From JAAYTL01 sp031460505 (GTDB lineage: Bacteria > Bacillota > Clostridia > Tissierellales > Tissierellaceae), in contig JAVKTT010000010.1 of the NCBI GenBank assembly GCA_031460505.1, forward strand, positions 1-49,535: a DNA stretch of 49,535 nt, in the 5' to 3' direction. The position numbers were made by a program, and so were the translations under genes. Shown piece by piece: positions 34,008-41,660 of this stretch (the stretch's first letter is position 1; every line of letters starts with the position of its first letter). The notes under the pieces are model-generated. The model saw nothing but the letters and a program-made list of their open reading frames with translations, was not told the origin of the DNA and ran no database searches.

Positions 34008-34064
34008 GAGCAACAAAACAAGGTGGATGTAACCCATTAATGGTTATTCATTCACCTGTTGCTT
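34008..34064 (+). promoter_or_regulatory. Imperfect long hairpin before the amidohydrolase gene
   Basis: GAGCAACA pairs with TGTTGCTT, and AGGTG, AACC and their complements CACCT and GGTT extend the stem across about 57 bases. A T-run (AGTTTTTT) follows about 10 bases later. It could be a weak terminator or an mRNA-stability element that lowers expression of the downstream hydrolases relative to the hydroxylases. Confidence 0.5.
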
Positions 34065-34110
34065 GGAATTATAGTTTTTTAGAAAACCTAGTAGAAAGGA
34101 TAGATTGCAA

Positions 34111-35490
34111 ATGGTAGATTTAGTTATAAAAAACTCTAAAGTTGTTACAGGTGATAAAACTATCCAAGGTGGAGTTGCAATAAAAAATGGCAAGATAGTT
34201 GCTATTGGATTCGATGAGGATTTACCTGAATCAAGACAAGTAATTGACGGGCAAGGTAATTATTTAATACCTGGAGGTGTTGATCCTCATGTTCATATTC
34301 GTTACCCAGGAGGAGCCCACAGAGAAACTTTTGAAACTGGTACAAAAGCTGCAGCAGCAGGTGGTATTACTACTATAATAGAACATCCCATTTCCAACCC
34401 ACCACAGTATTCTGTTGAAATTTTAAATAAAAGAGTTGAAGCAGTTAAAGAGCAGGCTATTGTCGATGTGGCATTTTTAGGAGCTGCCGGTGGCGGACAC
34501 CTAGACCAAATAACCAAAATAGGTAAAGCTGGAATACTAGGATATAAAACTTTCTTGCATGAAGCACCTGAAGGAAGGGAAAGTGAATTTGAAGGTCTGA
34601 CAAGCAAGGATAATTTTGAGCTTAATGAAGTATTAAAAGAAATATCTAAAACATCATTATTAGCATCTGCTCATGCTGAAGATAATGACTTGGTTTCAGG
34701 AGGTATTGCAAAACTCAGGGGAGAAGGAAAAACTTATTCAAAGGCACATTGTGAATCACGTCCACCTATAGTGGAGGTTCTTGCTGTTGAAAGATTGATA
34801 AGGCTTGCTAAAGAAAATGGGACAAGATTATATCTTGTTCATATGTCTGCACCTGAAGCGATTGAATTAGCCAAGAAGGCAAGACTAGAAGGTCAAGAAA
34901 TCTATATAGAAACTTGTCCTCATTACTTATATCTAACGGAAGATGCTCTTGATGAATTTGGCACTTATGCAAAGTGTAATCCTGCTTTGAGAGACAAAGA
35001 CAGAGTTACTAAAATGTGGGATTATATTCAAGATGGAACAATTGATACCATAGGAAGCGACCATGCACCTTATACAGTTGAAGAGAAAGAAAGAAAAAAG
35101 GAAGACATATTTGTCGCACCTTCTGGTTTCCCAGGAATTGAGACAAGTATGCCACTTATATTGACAGCAGTGAAAGAAGATAAAATATCCATTAACAGAG
35201 CTGTTGAACTCTTAAGTACTAATCCAAGTAAAATATTTGGGTTATACCCTAAGAAAGGAATCATATGCCCAGGTGCTGATGCGGATTTAGTTTTGGTTGA
35301 TCTTGATGAAGAATATACTATCCATGCAAGTGAAATGTTGTCAAAAGCACGAAATGTCGCAAAGGTATATGAAGGCAAGAGTGTCTACGGTAAAATTAAA
35401 AAGACAATACTTCGTGGTAAGGTCATTTACGACAATGGTCAAGTGCTTGTTGAACCAGGTTATGGACAATGGGTTGTCCCTGTGAAATAA
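34111..35490 (+). CDS. Cyclic amidohydrolase (allantoinase/dihydropyrimidinase superfamily)
   Basis: This 459-residue TIM-barrel enzyme hydrolyses a cyclic amide such as a hydantoin, dihydropyrimidine or allantoin. The full binuclear metal set is visible: His60 and His62 (DPHVH), Lys146 for carbamylation (GYKTFL), His188 (SAHAED), His244 (VHMSAPEA) and Asp317 (GSDHAP). The GAHRETFETGTKAAAAGGITT stretch is closer to allantoinase and dihydroorotase than to classical D-hydantoinase. ATG 34111 is 10 bases after GAAAGGA; TTG 34105 is too close. It precedes a carbamoylase, suggesting a consecutive reaction. Confidence 0.9.
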   Translation: MVDLVIKNSKVVTGDKTIQGGVAIKNGKIVAIGFDEDLPESRQVIDGQGNYLIPGGVDPHVHIRYPGGAHRETFETGTKAAAAGGITTIIEHPISNPPQYSVEILNKRVEAVKEQAIVDVAFLGAAGGGHLDQITKIGKAGILGYKTFLHEAPEGRESEFEGLTSKDNFELNEVLKEISKTSLLASAHAEDNDLVSGGIAKLRGEGKTYSKAHCESRPPIVEVLAVERLIRLAKENGTRLYLVHMSAPEAIELAKKARLEGQEIYIETCPHYLYLTEDALDEFGTYAKCNPALRDKDRVTKMWDYIQDGTIDTIGSDHAPYTVEEKERKKEDIFVAPSGFPGIETSMPLILTAVKEDKISINRAVELLSTNPSKIFGLYPKKGIICPGADADLVLVDLDEEYTIHASEMLSKARNVAKVYEGKSVYGKIKKTILRGKVIYDNGQVLVEPGYGQWVVPVK

Positions 35491-35524
35491 ATGTTGTCAG
35501 CTAAGTGTTGGGAGGATTATAAAT

Positions 35525-36733
35525 ATGATTAGGAAGATTGAAGTAAATGATGCTAGATTTCTAAAAGAGCTGAAAGAACAAGGCAGTATCGGATGGAAGA
35601 ATGGAGAAGGTCTTTTTAGGGAAGCATATTCTGAAAATTATATTAAAGTAAGAAACTACGTAGAGGAAAAAATGAAACAGGCAGGTTTGGAAACACGAAT
35701 AGATTCCGTAGGAAATATTTTTGGCAGACTAGAAGGAAAAGATCCAAATGCTAAGACTTTTCTTGTGGGTTCTCATCTAGATTCAGTAAAAGCTGGCGGA
35801 ATCTTAGATGGCGCATATGGGGTTATGGCAGGTCTAGAAGCCTTAAGAACAATAATAGAATCGGGGGAATTGCCTATTCACTCAATGGAGGTAGTTGGAT
35901 TTACAGCTGAAGAAGGTGAACCTTTAGGAGGTACATTTGGCAGTAGATCTTTTACAGGTAAGATGGAAACCCCTCCAACGGATGAATTGTTAAATAAGTT
36001 TAATATGACAAAAAAGGATATTGATTCTGCTAAAGGTAATTTAGATAAATATGCTGCGTTTCTAGAAGTTCATATTGAGCAAGGTCCTGTTCTATGGCGC
36101 AAAAATATCCCAATAGGTATTCCAACAGCTATCGTAGGAATTACAAGATTTAAAGGATACGTCATAGGGGAATCTAATCATGCAGGTACTGTTCCTATGA
36201 ATGAGAGAAAAGATGCTATGTTTCAAACCATTTTACTTCTTAACGAATGGCTGAACTTCATGTGGACTCAGGAAAATATAGTATGTAATGTTGGTTATAT
36301 GAATGTAAGTCCTGGGGAGATCACCATCATTCCTGGAAAAGTTGAATTTGGCATAGAGATTCGTTCAACTGACAAAGAAAAGACATTAATGGCTGTGAAG
36401 AAGTTGAAGGAGATTTTTTCAAAAGCTAAGATGTGTAGTGCAAAATTGGAGTTGTGGACAGATAAGCCTGCTGTAAAGCTTAATGAAAGAGTTATAGATG
36501 CAATTGAAGAAGTTAGCCAAGAGCTAAATACACAGTATATGAAAATGCCAAGTGGAGCTTCTCATGATTCAAGTCCACTTGCAAGAGTAATGCCAACAGG
36601 CATGATATTCGTTCCAAGTGTAAGTGGTATCAGCCACAATAAAGATGAATTTACAGAAGAAGATGATTTAATAAAGGGGCTTAACATCCTTACTCATACA
36701 TTATTAAAACTTGATAGTGCTGTAGAAGCATAA
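35525..36733 (+). CDS. M20-family Zn-dependent N-carbamoylase (hydantoinase/carbamoylase type)
   Basis: This 402-residue enzyme removes a carbamoyl (or similar) group from the ring-opened product. Metal and catalytic residues are His84 (GSHLDSV), Asp95 (DGAYGV), Glu129 and Glu130 (TAEEGEP), His183 (HIEQGP) and His219 (SNHAGTVPM), with the C-terminal GISHNKDEF His. The lid/dimerisation domain spans about 205-320. The family includes allantoate amidohydrolase and L-N-carbamoylases; the sequence does not separate these. GGGAGGATTATAA precedes the ATG. Confidence 0.92.
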   Translation: MIRKIEVNDARFLKELKEQGSIGWKNGEGLFREAYSENYIKVRNYVEEKMKQAGLETRIDSVGNIFGRLEGKDPNAKTFLVGSHLDSVKAGGILDGAYGVMAGLEALRTIIESGELPIHSMEVVGFTAEEGEPLGGTFGSRSFTGKMETPPTDELLNKFNMTKKDIDSAKGNLDKYAAFLEVHIEQGPVLWRKNIPIGIPTAIVGITRFKGYVIGESNHAGTVPMNERKDAMFQTILLLNEWLNFMWTQENIVCNVGYMNVSPGEITIIPGKVEFGIEIRSTDKEKTLMAVKKLKEIFSKAKMCSAKLELWTDKPAVKLNERVIDAIEEVSQELNTQYMKMPSGASHDSSPLARVMPTGMIFVPSVSGISHNKDEFTEEDDLIKGLNILTHTLLKLDSAVEA

Positions 36734-36767
36734 TATGGACTAATAATTAGGTTGTAGATATACTAAA

Positions 36768-36929
36768 ATGAATAAGAAAGTACCCCGGTTACAAAAGTAT
36801 ATCATTCAACAAACTAATAAAGGCCTAACTATATACTCGGATAAAGTGTCACAGTATATTCCAAGAGAATGCCGCAATAGAGTTAGGTCTAAAGGGTTAA
36901 CATATCTTATAGTACTAAGTGCGCCATAA
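36768..36929 (+). CDS. Possible 53-residue small protein
   Basis: An open frame runs from ATG 36768 to TAA 36927-36929. It begins MNKKVPRLQKYIIQ and ends KGLTYLIVLSAP, and is strongly basic. The ribosome site is weak (an AGG about 20 bases upstream). It uses CGG, CGC, CCC, TCG and GCG codons that are rare elsewhere in the window. It overlaps the stem at 36821-36890. It may be a real small protein, a fragment of an imported gene, or not translated. Confidence 0.35.
   Translation: MNKKVPRLQKYIIQQTNKGLTIYSDKVSQYIPRECRNRVRSKGLTYLIVLSAP
36821..36890 (+). ncRNA. Candidate structured RNA upstream of the MocA-like gene
   Basis: AGGCCTAACT (36821-36830) pairs with AGTTAGGTCT (36881-36890) over 10 bases with one G-U. 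Inside, ATATACT (36831-36837) pairs with AGTATAT (36853-36859), stacked directly on the first stem. CGG in that inner loop could pair with CCG at 36872-36874 to give a pseudoknot. There is no T-run, so it is not a terminator. The class is unknown. Confidence 0.35.
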
Positions 36930-37099
36930 TGATAATGAATGTATATAAAGATTTCGTGCAATTTCTGAGTGTTAGATTAAAATTTTATTGAATGATTAAA
37001 TATTATAAATGTTTAGTAAATATTGTAGATGGATCTAATTTTTCCATTGTTCTATATTCATATTCTGCTAAATATACGAACTGAAAAGAGGGAAATAAA

Positions 37100-37687
37100 T
37101 TGATTACTGGTATAATTATGGCTTCAGGTTTTTCTCGTAGAATGGGGAAAGATAAACTATTGATGGAGGTAAATGGTAAAAAAGTTATCGAGTCAATTAT
37201 TGAAGCAGCGAAATATTCAAATTTGGATGAAGTTATCTTAGTATATAGATTAAGGGAAATAAATGATATTGCAAAGTCGTATGATATTAAGACAATTTAT
37301 AATGAGAAAGCTCGTTTAGGTCAATCTCAAAGTGTTATTTTAGGAATTGAAAATTCCAAGAACAATTCCTATATGTTCTTGGTAGCAGATCAACCTTTTA
37401 TTAATCATTTAATAATTAATAAACTAATTGATTGCTATAGAGAAAATAAAGATAAAATTATTATACCCTACGTTAATAATGAGATAAATATGCCAATCAT
37501 ATTCCCGGCAAGGTTTAAACAGGAGCTACTGCAAATTAAAGGGGATAAGGGTGGTAGAGAAATAATACGAAACAATCCTAGAAGTATAAAAATGGTGAAC
37601 TTTGATGACGGAAACTTTTTAAAAGATATTGATACAATGGAAGATTATAATAAAATATTAAGTGATTATTCAAAAACAATAATATAA
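37100..37687 (+). CDS. mocA: MocA-like molybdenum cofactor nucleotidyltransferase
   Basis: This 195-residue NTP-transferase-fold protein begins GIIMASGFSRRMGKDKLL, the nucleotide-binding motif of MobA/MocA proteins, with VADQPF (about 95-100) as the metal-binding motif. MocA adds CMP to molybdopterin for xanthine-dehydrogenase-type enzymes, whereas MobA adds GMP. Location directly after a molybdenum hydroxylase operon supports MocA. Translation starts at TTG 37100 after AGAGGGAAATAAA. A gap of 366 bases separates it from the carbamoylase gene, so it may have its own promoter. Confidence 0.82.
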   Translation: MITGIIMASGFSRRMGKDKLLMEVNGKKVIESIIEAAKYSNLDEVILVYRLREINDIAKSYDIKTIYNEKARLGQSQSVILGIENSKNNSYMFLVADQPFINHLIINKLIDCYRENKDKIIIPYVNNEINMPIIFPARFKQELLQIKGDKGGREIIRNNPRSIKMVNFDDGNFLKDIDTMEDYNKILSDYSKTII

Positions 37688-37742
37688 CGATCTGTCCTAC
37701 TTAGTGTAAACTATCCAACTTAAGGAGACTTAAGGTCTAATT

Positions 37743-37771
37743 TTGTCATATTAACTTAAGGATAATGTTAT
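37743..37771 (+). promoter_or_regulatory. Probable promoter of the molybdate-type importer operon
   Basis: TTGTCA (37743-37748) and TGTTAT (37766-37771) are 17 bases apart; TATATT at 37770-37775 is an alternative -10. The start would be near 37778-37782, just ahead of the palindrome at 37787. Confidence 0.45.
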
Positions 37772-37786
37772 ATTTTTTTATACCTC

Positions 37787-37810
37787 CGTTATATTATTGA
37801 TAATATAACG
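37787..37810 (+). promoter_or_regulatory. ModE-box-like palindrome
   Basis: CGTTATATTA and TAATATAACG are perfect 10-base half-sites with a TTGA centre. From established knowledge, enterobacterial ModE boxes have CGTTATAT/ATATAACG-like half-sites about 6-8 bases apart, which this matches. A ModE-like regulator is encoded four genes downstream in the same operon. Placement just after the promoter implies repression when molybdenum is sufficient. A lone half-site AATATAACG sits at 37681-37689. Confidence 0.72.
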
Positions 37811-37910
37811 AATAAAATGTAATTTATTAATAGTCAAAATTCTATCTAAAATAATAAAAGATTAATCAGAAGTATTAAAAAACTATTTAATTTTAAGAGG
37901 AGGAAGAAAA

Positions 37911-38993
37911 ATGAAAAGTAAAACAATAAGAAGTTTAGCATTAGTATTAGCAACTATTATACTTGCTTTTTCAATTGTAGGTTGTAGGGCAGATGATATT
38001 ACTGTTACACAAGGTGAAAATCATGTTGTAAGCCAAGGTGAAGATAAAGGAAAAGATATTACTGAGAATGAAACCATAGTAATCATCGATCACTTAGGAA
38101 GAGAAGTTGAGCTTGATAAGCCAGCTGAAACAATAGTAAGTGGATATTATATAACCACGTCTATGATGATAGCTTTGGATTTACAAGATAATGTAGTTGG
38201 ATTAGAAGCTCGACCTGAGACCAGGCCTATATATAGTTTAGCAGCTCCAGAATTTTTAGAACTACCTACAGTAGGTACAATGAAAGAATTTGACTTAGAA
38301 GCAGCTGCTGCTTTAGAGCCAGATTTAGTGATTTTATCAGTAAGACTTCAAAAAGCTGTCGAAACTCTAGAAGAATTAGGTATAAAAGTAATTGCAGTAA
38401 ATCCAGAAGATACGAAAGGATTAATGGAGTCTCTAATTATGATAGGGAAGGCAACAGGCCGTGAAGATAGAGCCAAAGAATTAATACAATATTACGATGA
38501 AAAAGCTGTAGAAATAGAAGAAATAGTAAATGACCAAGAAAAGAAATCTGTATATTTAGCTGGTAATAATAGTTATTTATCAACTACTTCTAATAAAATG
38601 TATCAACATACATTAATAGAGACAGCTGGGGGAAACAATGTAACGGGAAATATTGATGATACTTATTGGGTAGAAATCTCATATGAGCAATTATTAGATT
38701 ACAACCCTGATGTTATAATTGCTGCTCCTGGTGCAGGTTATACAAAAGAGGATATTATAATGGATGATAACCTTCAAGGTATAAGCGCTATAAAAAATGG
38801 TGATATTTATTTTATGCCTTCTAGTTTTGAGAGTTGGGACTCTCCTGTACCATCTTCTATAGTAGGTACTATGTGGTTAACAAGTATATTACATGATGAT
38901 ATCTATACTTTTGATGAATTTAAAGAAGATGCTTATAATTTTTATGAAGAATTTTATAATATCGAAATAGAAATGGATGAATTAACAAAATAA
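37911..38993 (+). CDS. ABC importer substrate-binding lipoprotein (MolA/BtuF-type)
   Basis: This 360-residue protein has a lipoprotein signal with lipobox SIVGC (Cys25), an acidic linker, and a helical-backbone binding fold (about 55-350) of the FecB/BtuF type. The fold begins IIDHLGREVELDKPAETIV and includes LEPDLVILSVRLQK. The family binds siderophores, haem, cobalamin or, for Haemophilus MolA, molybdate and tungstate. The ModE-like box upstream and ModE gene downstream favour molybdate or tungstate. GAGGAGGAAGAAAA precedes the ATG; the stop overlaps the permease start. Confidence 0.85.
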   Translation: MKSKTIRSLALVLATIILAFSIVGCRADDITVTQGENHVVSQGEDKGKDITENETIVIIDHLGREVELDKPAETIVSGYYITTSMMIALDLQDNVVGLEARPETRPIYSLAAPEFLELPTVGTMKEFDLEAAAALEPDLVILSVRLQKAVETLEELGIKVIAVNPEDTKGLMESLIMIGKATGREDRAKELIQYYDEKAVEIEEIVNDQEKKSVYLAGNNSYLSTTSNKMYQHTLIETAGGNNVTGNIDDTYWVEISYEQLLDYNPDVIIAAPGAGYTKEDIIMDDNLQGISAIKNGDIYFMPSSFESWDSPVPSSIVGTMWLTSILHDDIYTFDEFKEDAYNFYEEFYNIEIEMDELTK

Positions 38994-39994
38994 TGGAAAC
39001 AAAAAAGATATATTCAAGAAAATTATATTCTCAAATAACTGTAGCCACTATATTGATGGTGGCTGCATTTATCATATCAATTGGAGTTGGTAGATATCCT
39101 ATTTCTGTTCGAGAGATTTGTAATATTATATTAGGCAATGACGTAAGAGAAATGACAAGAAATGTATTTTATGCTTTAAGATTACCTAGATCAATAATGG
39201 TATTATTAGCAGGTGTAGGATTAAGTGTATCTGGTAGTGTCTATCAAACCATTTTTAAGAATCCTTTAGCAACACCTGATATTATAGGTGTATCTTCAGG
39301 TGCTAATTTAGGTGCAGCAGTATCAATAATATTTTTTGGCGGTAGCACTATTTCTATTACAGCTTTTGCATTCTTAGGAGGATTGGGCGCAGTGTTTATA
39401 GCACTTGCCCTAACGAAAATTTCTAAGAATAGAAATATTAGCACCTTTGTATTAGCTGGAATTTCTGTTGGGTCACTTACACAAGGTTTTATTATGTTTT
39501 TAAAGTATATAGCTGATCCCGAAAGAGAATTAGCTGCTATTGAGTTTTGGACAATGGGTAGCTTTGCTTCGATCACAAGCAATAAGGTATTTTCAATATT
39601 GCCATATTTTACAATTGGAATATTCGTTTTGTTTTTTTTAAGATGGCAAATTAATGTACTTTCATTAAGTGATGAAGAGGCAAAAAGTTTAGGAGTAAAG
39701 GTTGACATAATAAGAATAATTATTATTATTGCAGCAACATTAGTAGTAGCAAGCATAGTAAGTGTTACAGGTTTTATTTCATTTATTGGACTTATAGGTC
39801 CTCATATAGCAAGAATGGTAACAAAGAAAAACGATTACAACACTACAATTTTAAGTGCACTGGTAGGAGCAATAATATTACTTGTAGCTGATACACTTGC
39901 AAGAAGTATGGCAAGTAGCGAAATACCTATAAGTATATTAACTACATTTATTGGATCGCCATTTTTAGCATACCTTATGAGTCGTTTAAAGTAG
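38993..39994 (+). CDS. ABC importer permease (FecCD/MolB/BtuC-type)
   Basis: This 333-residue protein has about ten membrane helices and the FecCD motifs LRLPRSIMVLLAGVGLSVSG (about 62-81), NPLATPDIIGVSSGANLGA and FIGLIGPHIARMV (about 263-275). The last is the ATPase-coupling region. It is a type II importer permease, as in MolBC and BtuCD, not a ModB-type permease. ATG 38993 overlaps the preceding stop codon by one base. Confidence 0.92.
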   Translation: METKKIYSRKLYSQITVATILMVAAFIISIGVGRYPISVREICNIILGNDVREMTRNVFYALRLPRSIMVLLAGVGLSVSGSVYQTIFKNPLATPDIIGVSSGANLGAAVSIIFFGGSTISITAFAFLGGLGAVFIALALTKISKNRNISTFVLAGISVGSLTQGFIMFLKYIADPERELAAIEFWTMGSFASITSNKVFSILPYFTIGIFVLFFLRWQINVLSLSDEEAKSLGVKVDIIRIIIIIAATLVVASIVSVTGFISFIGLIGPHIARMVTKKNDYNTTILSALVGAIILLVADTLARSMASSEIPISILTTFIGSPFLAYLMSRLK

Positions 39995-40004
39995 GAGAGA
40001 TATT

Positions 40005-40769
40005 ATGTTATATATTAAAAACATACGAGCAGGATATAAAAACAAAATAATAGTTGATAATATTGAATTTTCTATAAAACCAAAAGAGTTTACAGCCCTT
40101 TTAGGTTTAAATGGTGCTGGTAAAACTACATTATTAAAAACAATATGCGGCTTGTTAAAACCAATTAGTGGACAAGTAGTAATAGGTGAAGAAGATTTAC
40201 TTATGTTAAACGAAAAAGAAAGGGCTAGACATATTAGTTTTATGCCACAAAGACATAGCATTATATATGATACAAAAGTCATTGATGTGGTCCTTATGGG
40301 AATAACCGCTTATTTATCCATATTTGAAACCCCTAATAATAGGCACAGGGAAATTGCTTATAGAATGTTAGAGTTAATAGGCATGGATACACATGCAGAG
40401 GACAATTTCTTGAATTTAAGTGGAGGACAAAAACAACTAATTATTATCGCTAGAGCACTAATGCAAAATGCAGAAATTATGCTATTTGATGAACCTAATA
40501 GTGCATTAGATTTTAACAATGAACACATGGTTTTAGAAAACATAAGAAATATAATAAAAAGTCAAAATAAGATTGGGATAATTACATTACATGATCCCAA
40601 TCTAGCTTTACAATACTGTGACAAAATAATTATATTAAAAAATGGAGCAATATTTTCTGAATTTAATACAAAGGATGTAAATTCAGAGTTCCTATTTGAT
40701 GTTTTTTCTAAAATATACGGAAAAATTAGTATAATAGAGCACATGAGCAAATATGTGATAGTGAGGTAA
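40005..40769 (+). CDS. ABC importer ATP-binding protein (MolC/BtuD-type)
   Basis: This 254-residue ATPase has Walker A GLNGAGKTT (about 35-43), signature LSGGQKQL (about 139-146) and Walker B IMLFDEPNSALD with catalytic Glu. The sequence is of the FecE/BtuD class. It starts 10 bases after the permease stop, behind TAGGAGAGATATT, and is followed closely by the ModE-like gene. Confidence 0.93.
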   Translation: MLYIKNIRAGYKNKIIVDNIEFSIKPKEFTALLGLNGAGKTTLLKTICGLLKPISGQVVIGEEDLLMLNEKERARHISFMPQRHSIIYDTKVIDVVLMGITAYLSIFETPNNRHREIAYRMLELIGMDTHAEDNFLNLSGGQKQLIIIARALMQNAEIMLFDEPNSALDFNNEHMVLENIRNIIKSQNKIGIITLHDPNLALQYCDKIIILKNGAIFSEFNTKDVNSEFLFDVFSKIYGKISIIEHMSKYVIVR

Positions 40770-40773
40770 TATT

Positions 40774-41112
40774 ATGGAGGTTGGATATAGTTTATGGATA
40801 AAGAATAATAGTGGTGAAAAGATATTTGGGCAGGGTCCATTATCGTTATTGATACTAATAGATAAATTAGGCTCAATAAACAAGGCTGCACAAGAAATGG
40901 GGATGTCCTATTCAAAAGCCACTAAAATCATTAAAAAAACAGAATGCAATTTGAATATTAATCTTTTGGATAGAGAAATTGGAGGTTCTTGGGGCGGAGG
41001 TTCAAGTTTAACAGATGACGCTATGGAGTTGATTAGGAGATATGAGAGATTTAGAGAGGAAAGCACCAGAGAAATTGAAAGAATATATAATGAAATCTTT
41101 CCATATGAGTAA
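40774..41112 (+). CDS. ModE-like one-domain transcriptional regulator
   Basis: This 112-residue protein is a LysR/ModE-type winged helix: GPLSLLILIDKLGSINKAA (about 27-45), MGMSYSKATKIIKKTE (recognition helix) and EIGGSWGGGSSLTDDAMELIRRY (wing and linker helix). It matches the N-terminal DNA-binding domain of ModE but has no molbindin domains, so it cannot sense molybdate in the E. coli way. It is encoded within the importer operon, whose promoter carries the ModE-like box. TGAGGTAATATT precedes the ATG. Confidence 0.88.
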   Translation: MEVGYSLWIKNNSGEKIFGQGPLSLLILIDKLGSINKAAQEMGMSYSKATKIIKKTECNLNINLLDREIGGSWGGGSSLTDDAMELIRRYERFREESTREIERIYNEIFPYE

Positions 41113-41575
41113 AAATAAGCATTTACTTATAACAGGTAGTAAAGGAATTGGAAAAACTACATTGTTAAAAGAAATATTAAAAAACTATGATAATTTTGGA
41201 GGAATAAGAACGTATGTAACATTAGGAGATGACGGGTTACCATCAACTGTAATTTTAGGAGACATATCAGATAATAATGTAAATTCAATAATTGGTAAAA
41301 GAATTGATAATATTATGAATCCAGTAGTGGAAGGATTCGAAAAAGTAGGATTAGACATTTTAAAAAAATATAGCAGTAGTACTAAGGATACTATAATTAT
41401 CGATGAAATAGGATTTCTTGAGTTAGAAGCTACAAATTATCAAGCCGAAATACTGCGATTATTTGAAAAGAAAGATATGATAGTTGTATTAAGAAAAGAT
41501 AATAATTCTTTTATAGACAAAATTATTAGACATAAGAATACTTTTCTGGTGAATTTAGATAAGTATACTTTATAA
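41090..41575 (+). CDS. THEP1-like nucleoside-triphosphatase (P-loop NTPase)
   Basis: This 161-residue protein has Walker A GSKGIGKTTL (about 17-26) and Walker B TIIIDEIGFLELEA (about 102-115), the pattern of THEP1 (DUF265) NTPases. The biological role is unsettled; the place in a molybdenum operon suggests a part in cofactor or nucleotide handling, by inference only. It overlaps the ModE-like gene by 23 bases. ATG 41090 has a weak GAAAG site; ATG 41105 is an alternative. Confidence 0.75.
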   Translation: MKSFHMSKNKHLLITGSKGIGKTTLLKEILKNYDNFGGIRTYVTLGDDGLPSTVILGDISDNNVNSIIGKRIDNIMNPVVEGFEKVGLDILKKYSSSTKDTIIIDEIGFLELEATNYQAEILRLFEKKDMIVVLRKDNNSFIDKIIRHKNTFLVNLDKYTL

Positions 41576-41598
41576 TATCATATTTCTTTTATATGATA
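41576..41598 (+). promoter_or_regulatory. Inverted repeat after the importer operon
   Basis: TATCATAT and ATATGATA are perfect 8-base arms around TTCTTTT. It lies between the NTPase gene and the YfcC-like gene and may be a weak stem-loop or an operator for the latter. Confidence 0.4.
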
Positions 41599-41660
41599 GA
41601 AATTACTTTAACTAACTAATAGAACATTAGTATACCAAACATCCATAAGGAGGAAGCTGG

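Noticed and set aside
34111..36733. Complete allantoin pathway (allantoinase plus allantoate amidohydrolase)
   Set aside because: Both enzymes could fit, but no urate oxidase, hydroxyisourate hydrolase or ureidoglycolate gene is present, and hydantoin or dihydropyrimidine substrates fit equally.
37911..40769. Iron-siderophore or cobalamin importer
   Set aside because: Possible from protein family alone, but the ModE-like box and ModE-like gene favour molybdate or tungstate. Kept as an alternative, not as the main call.
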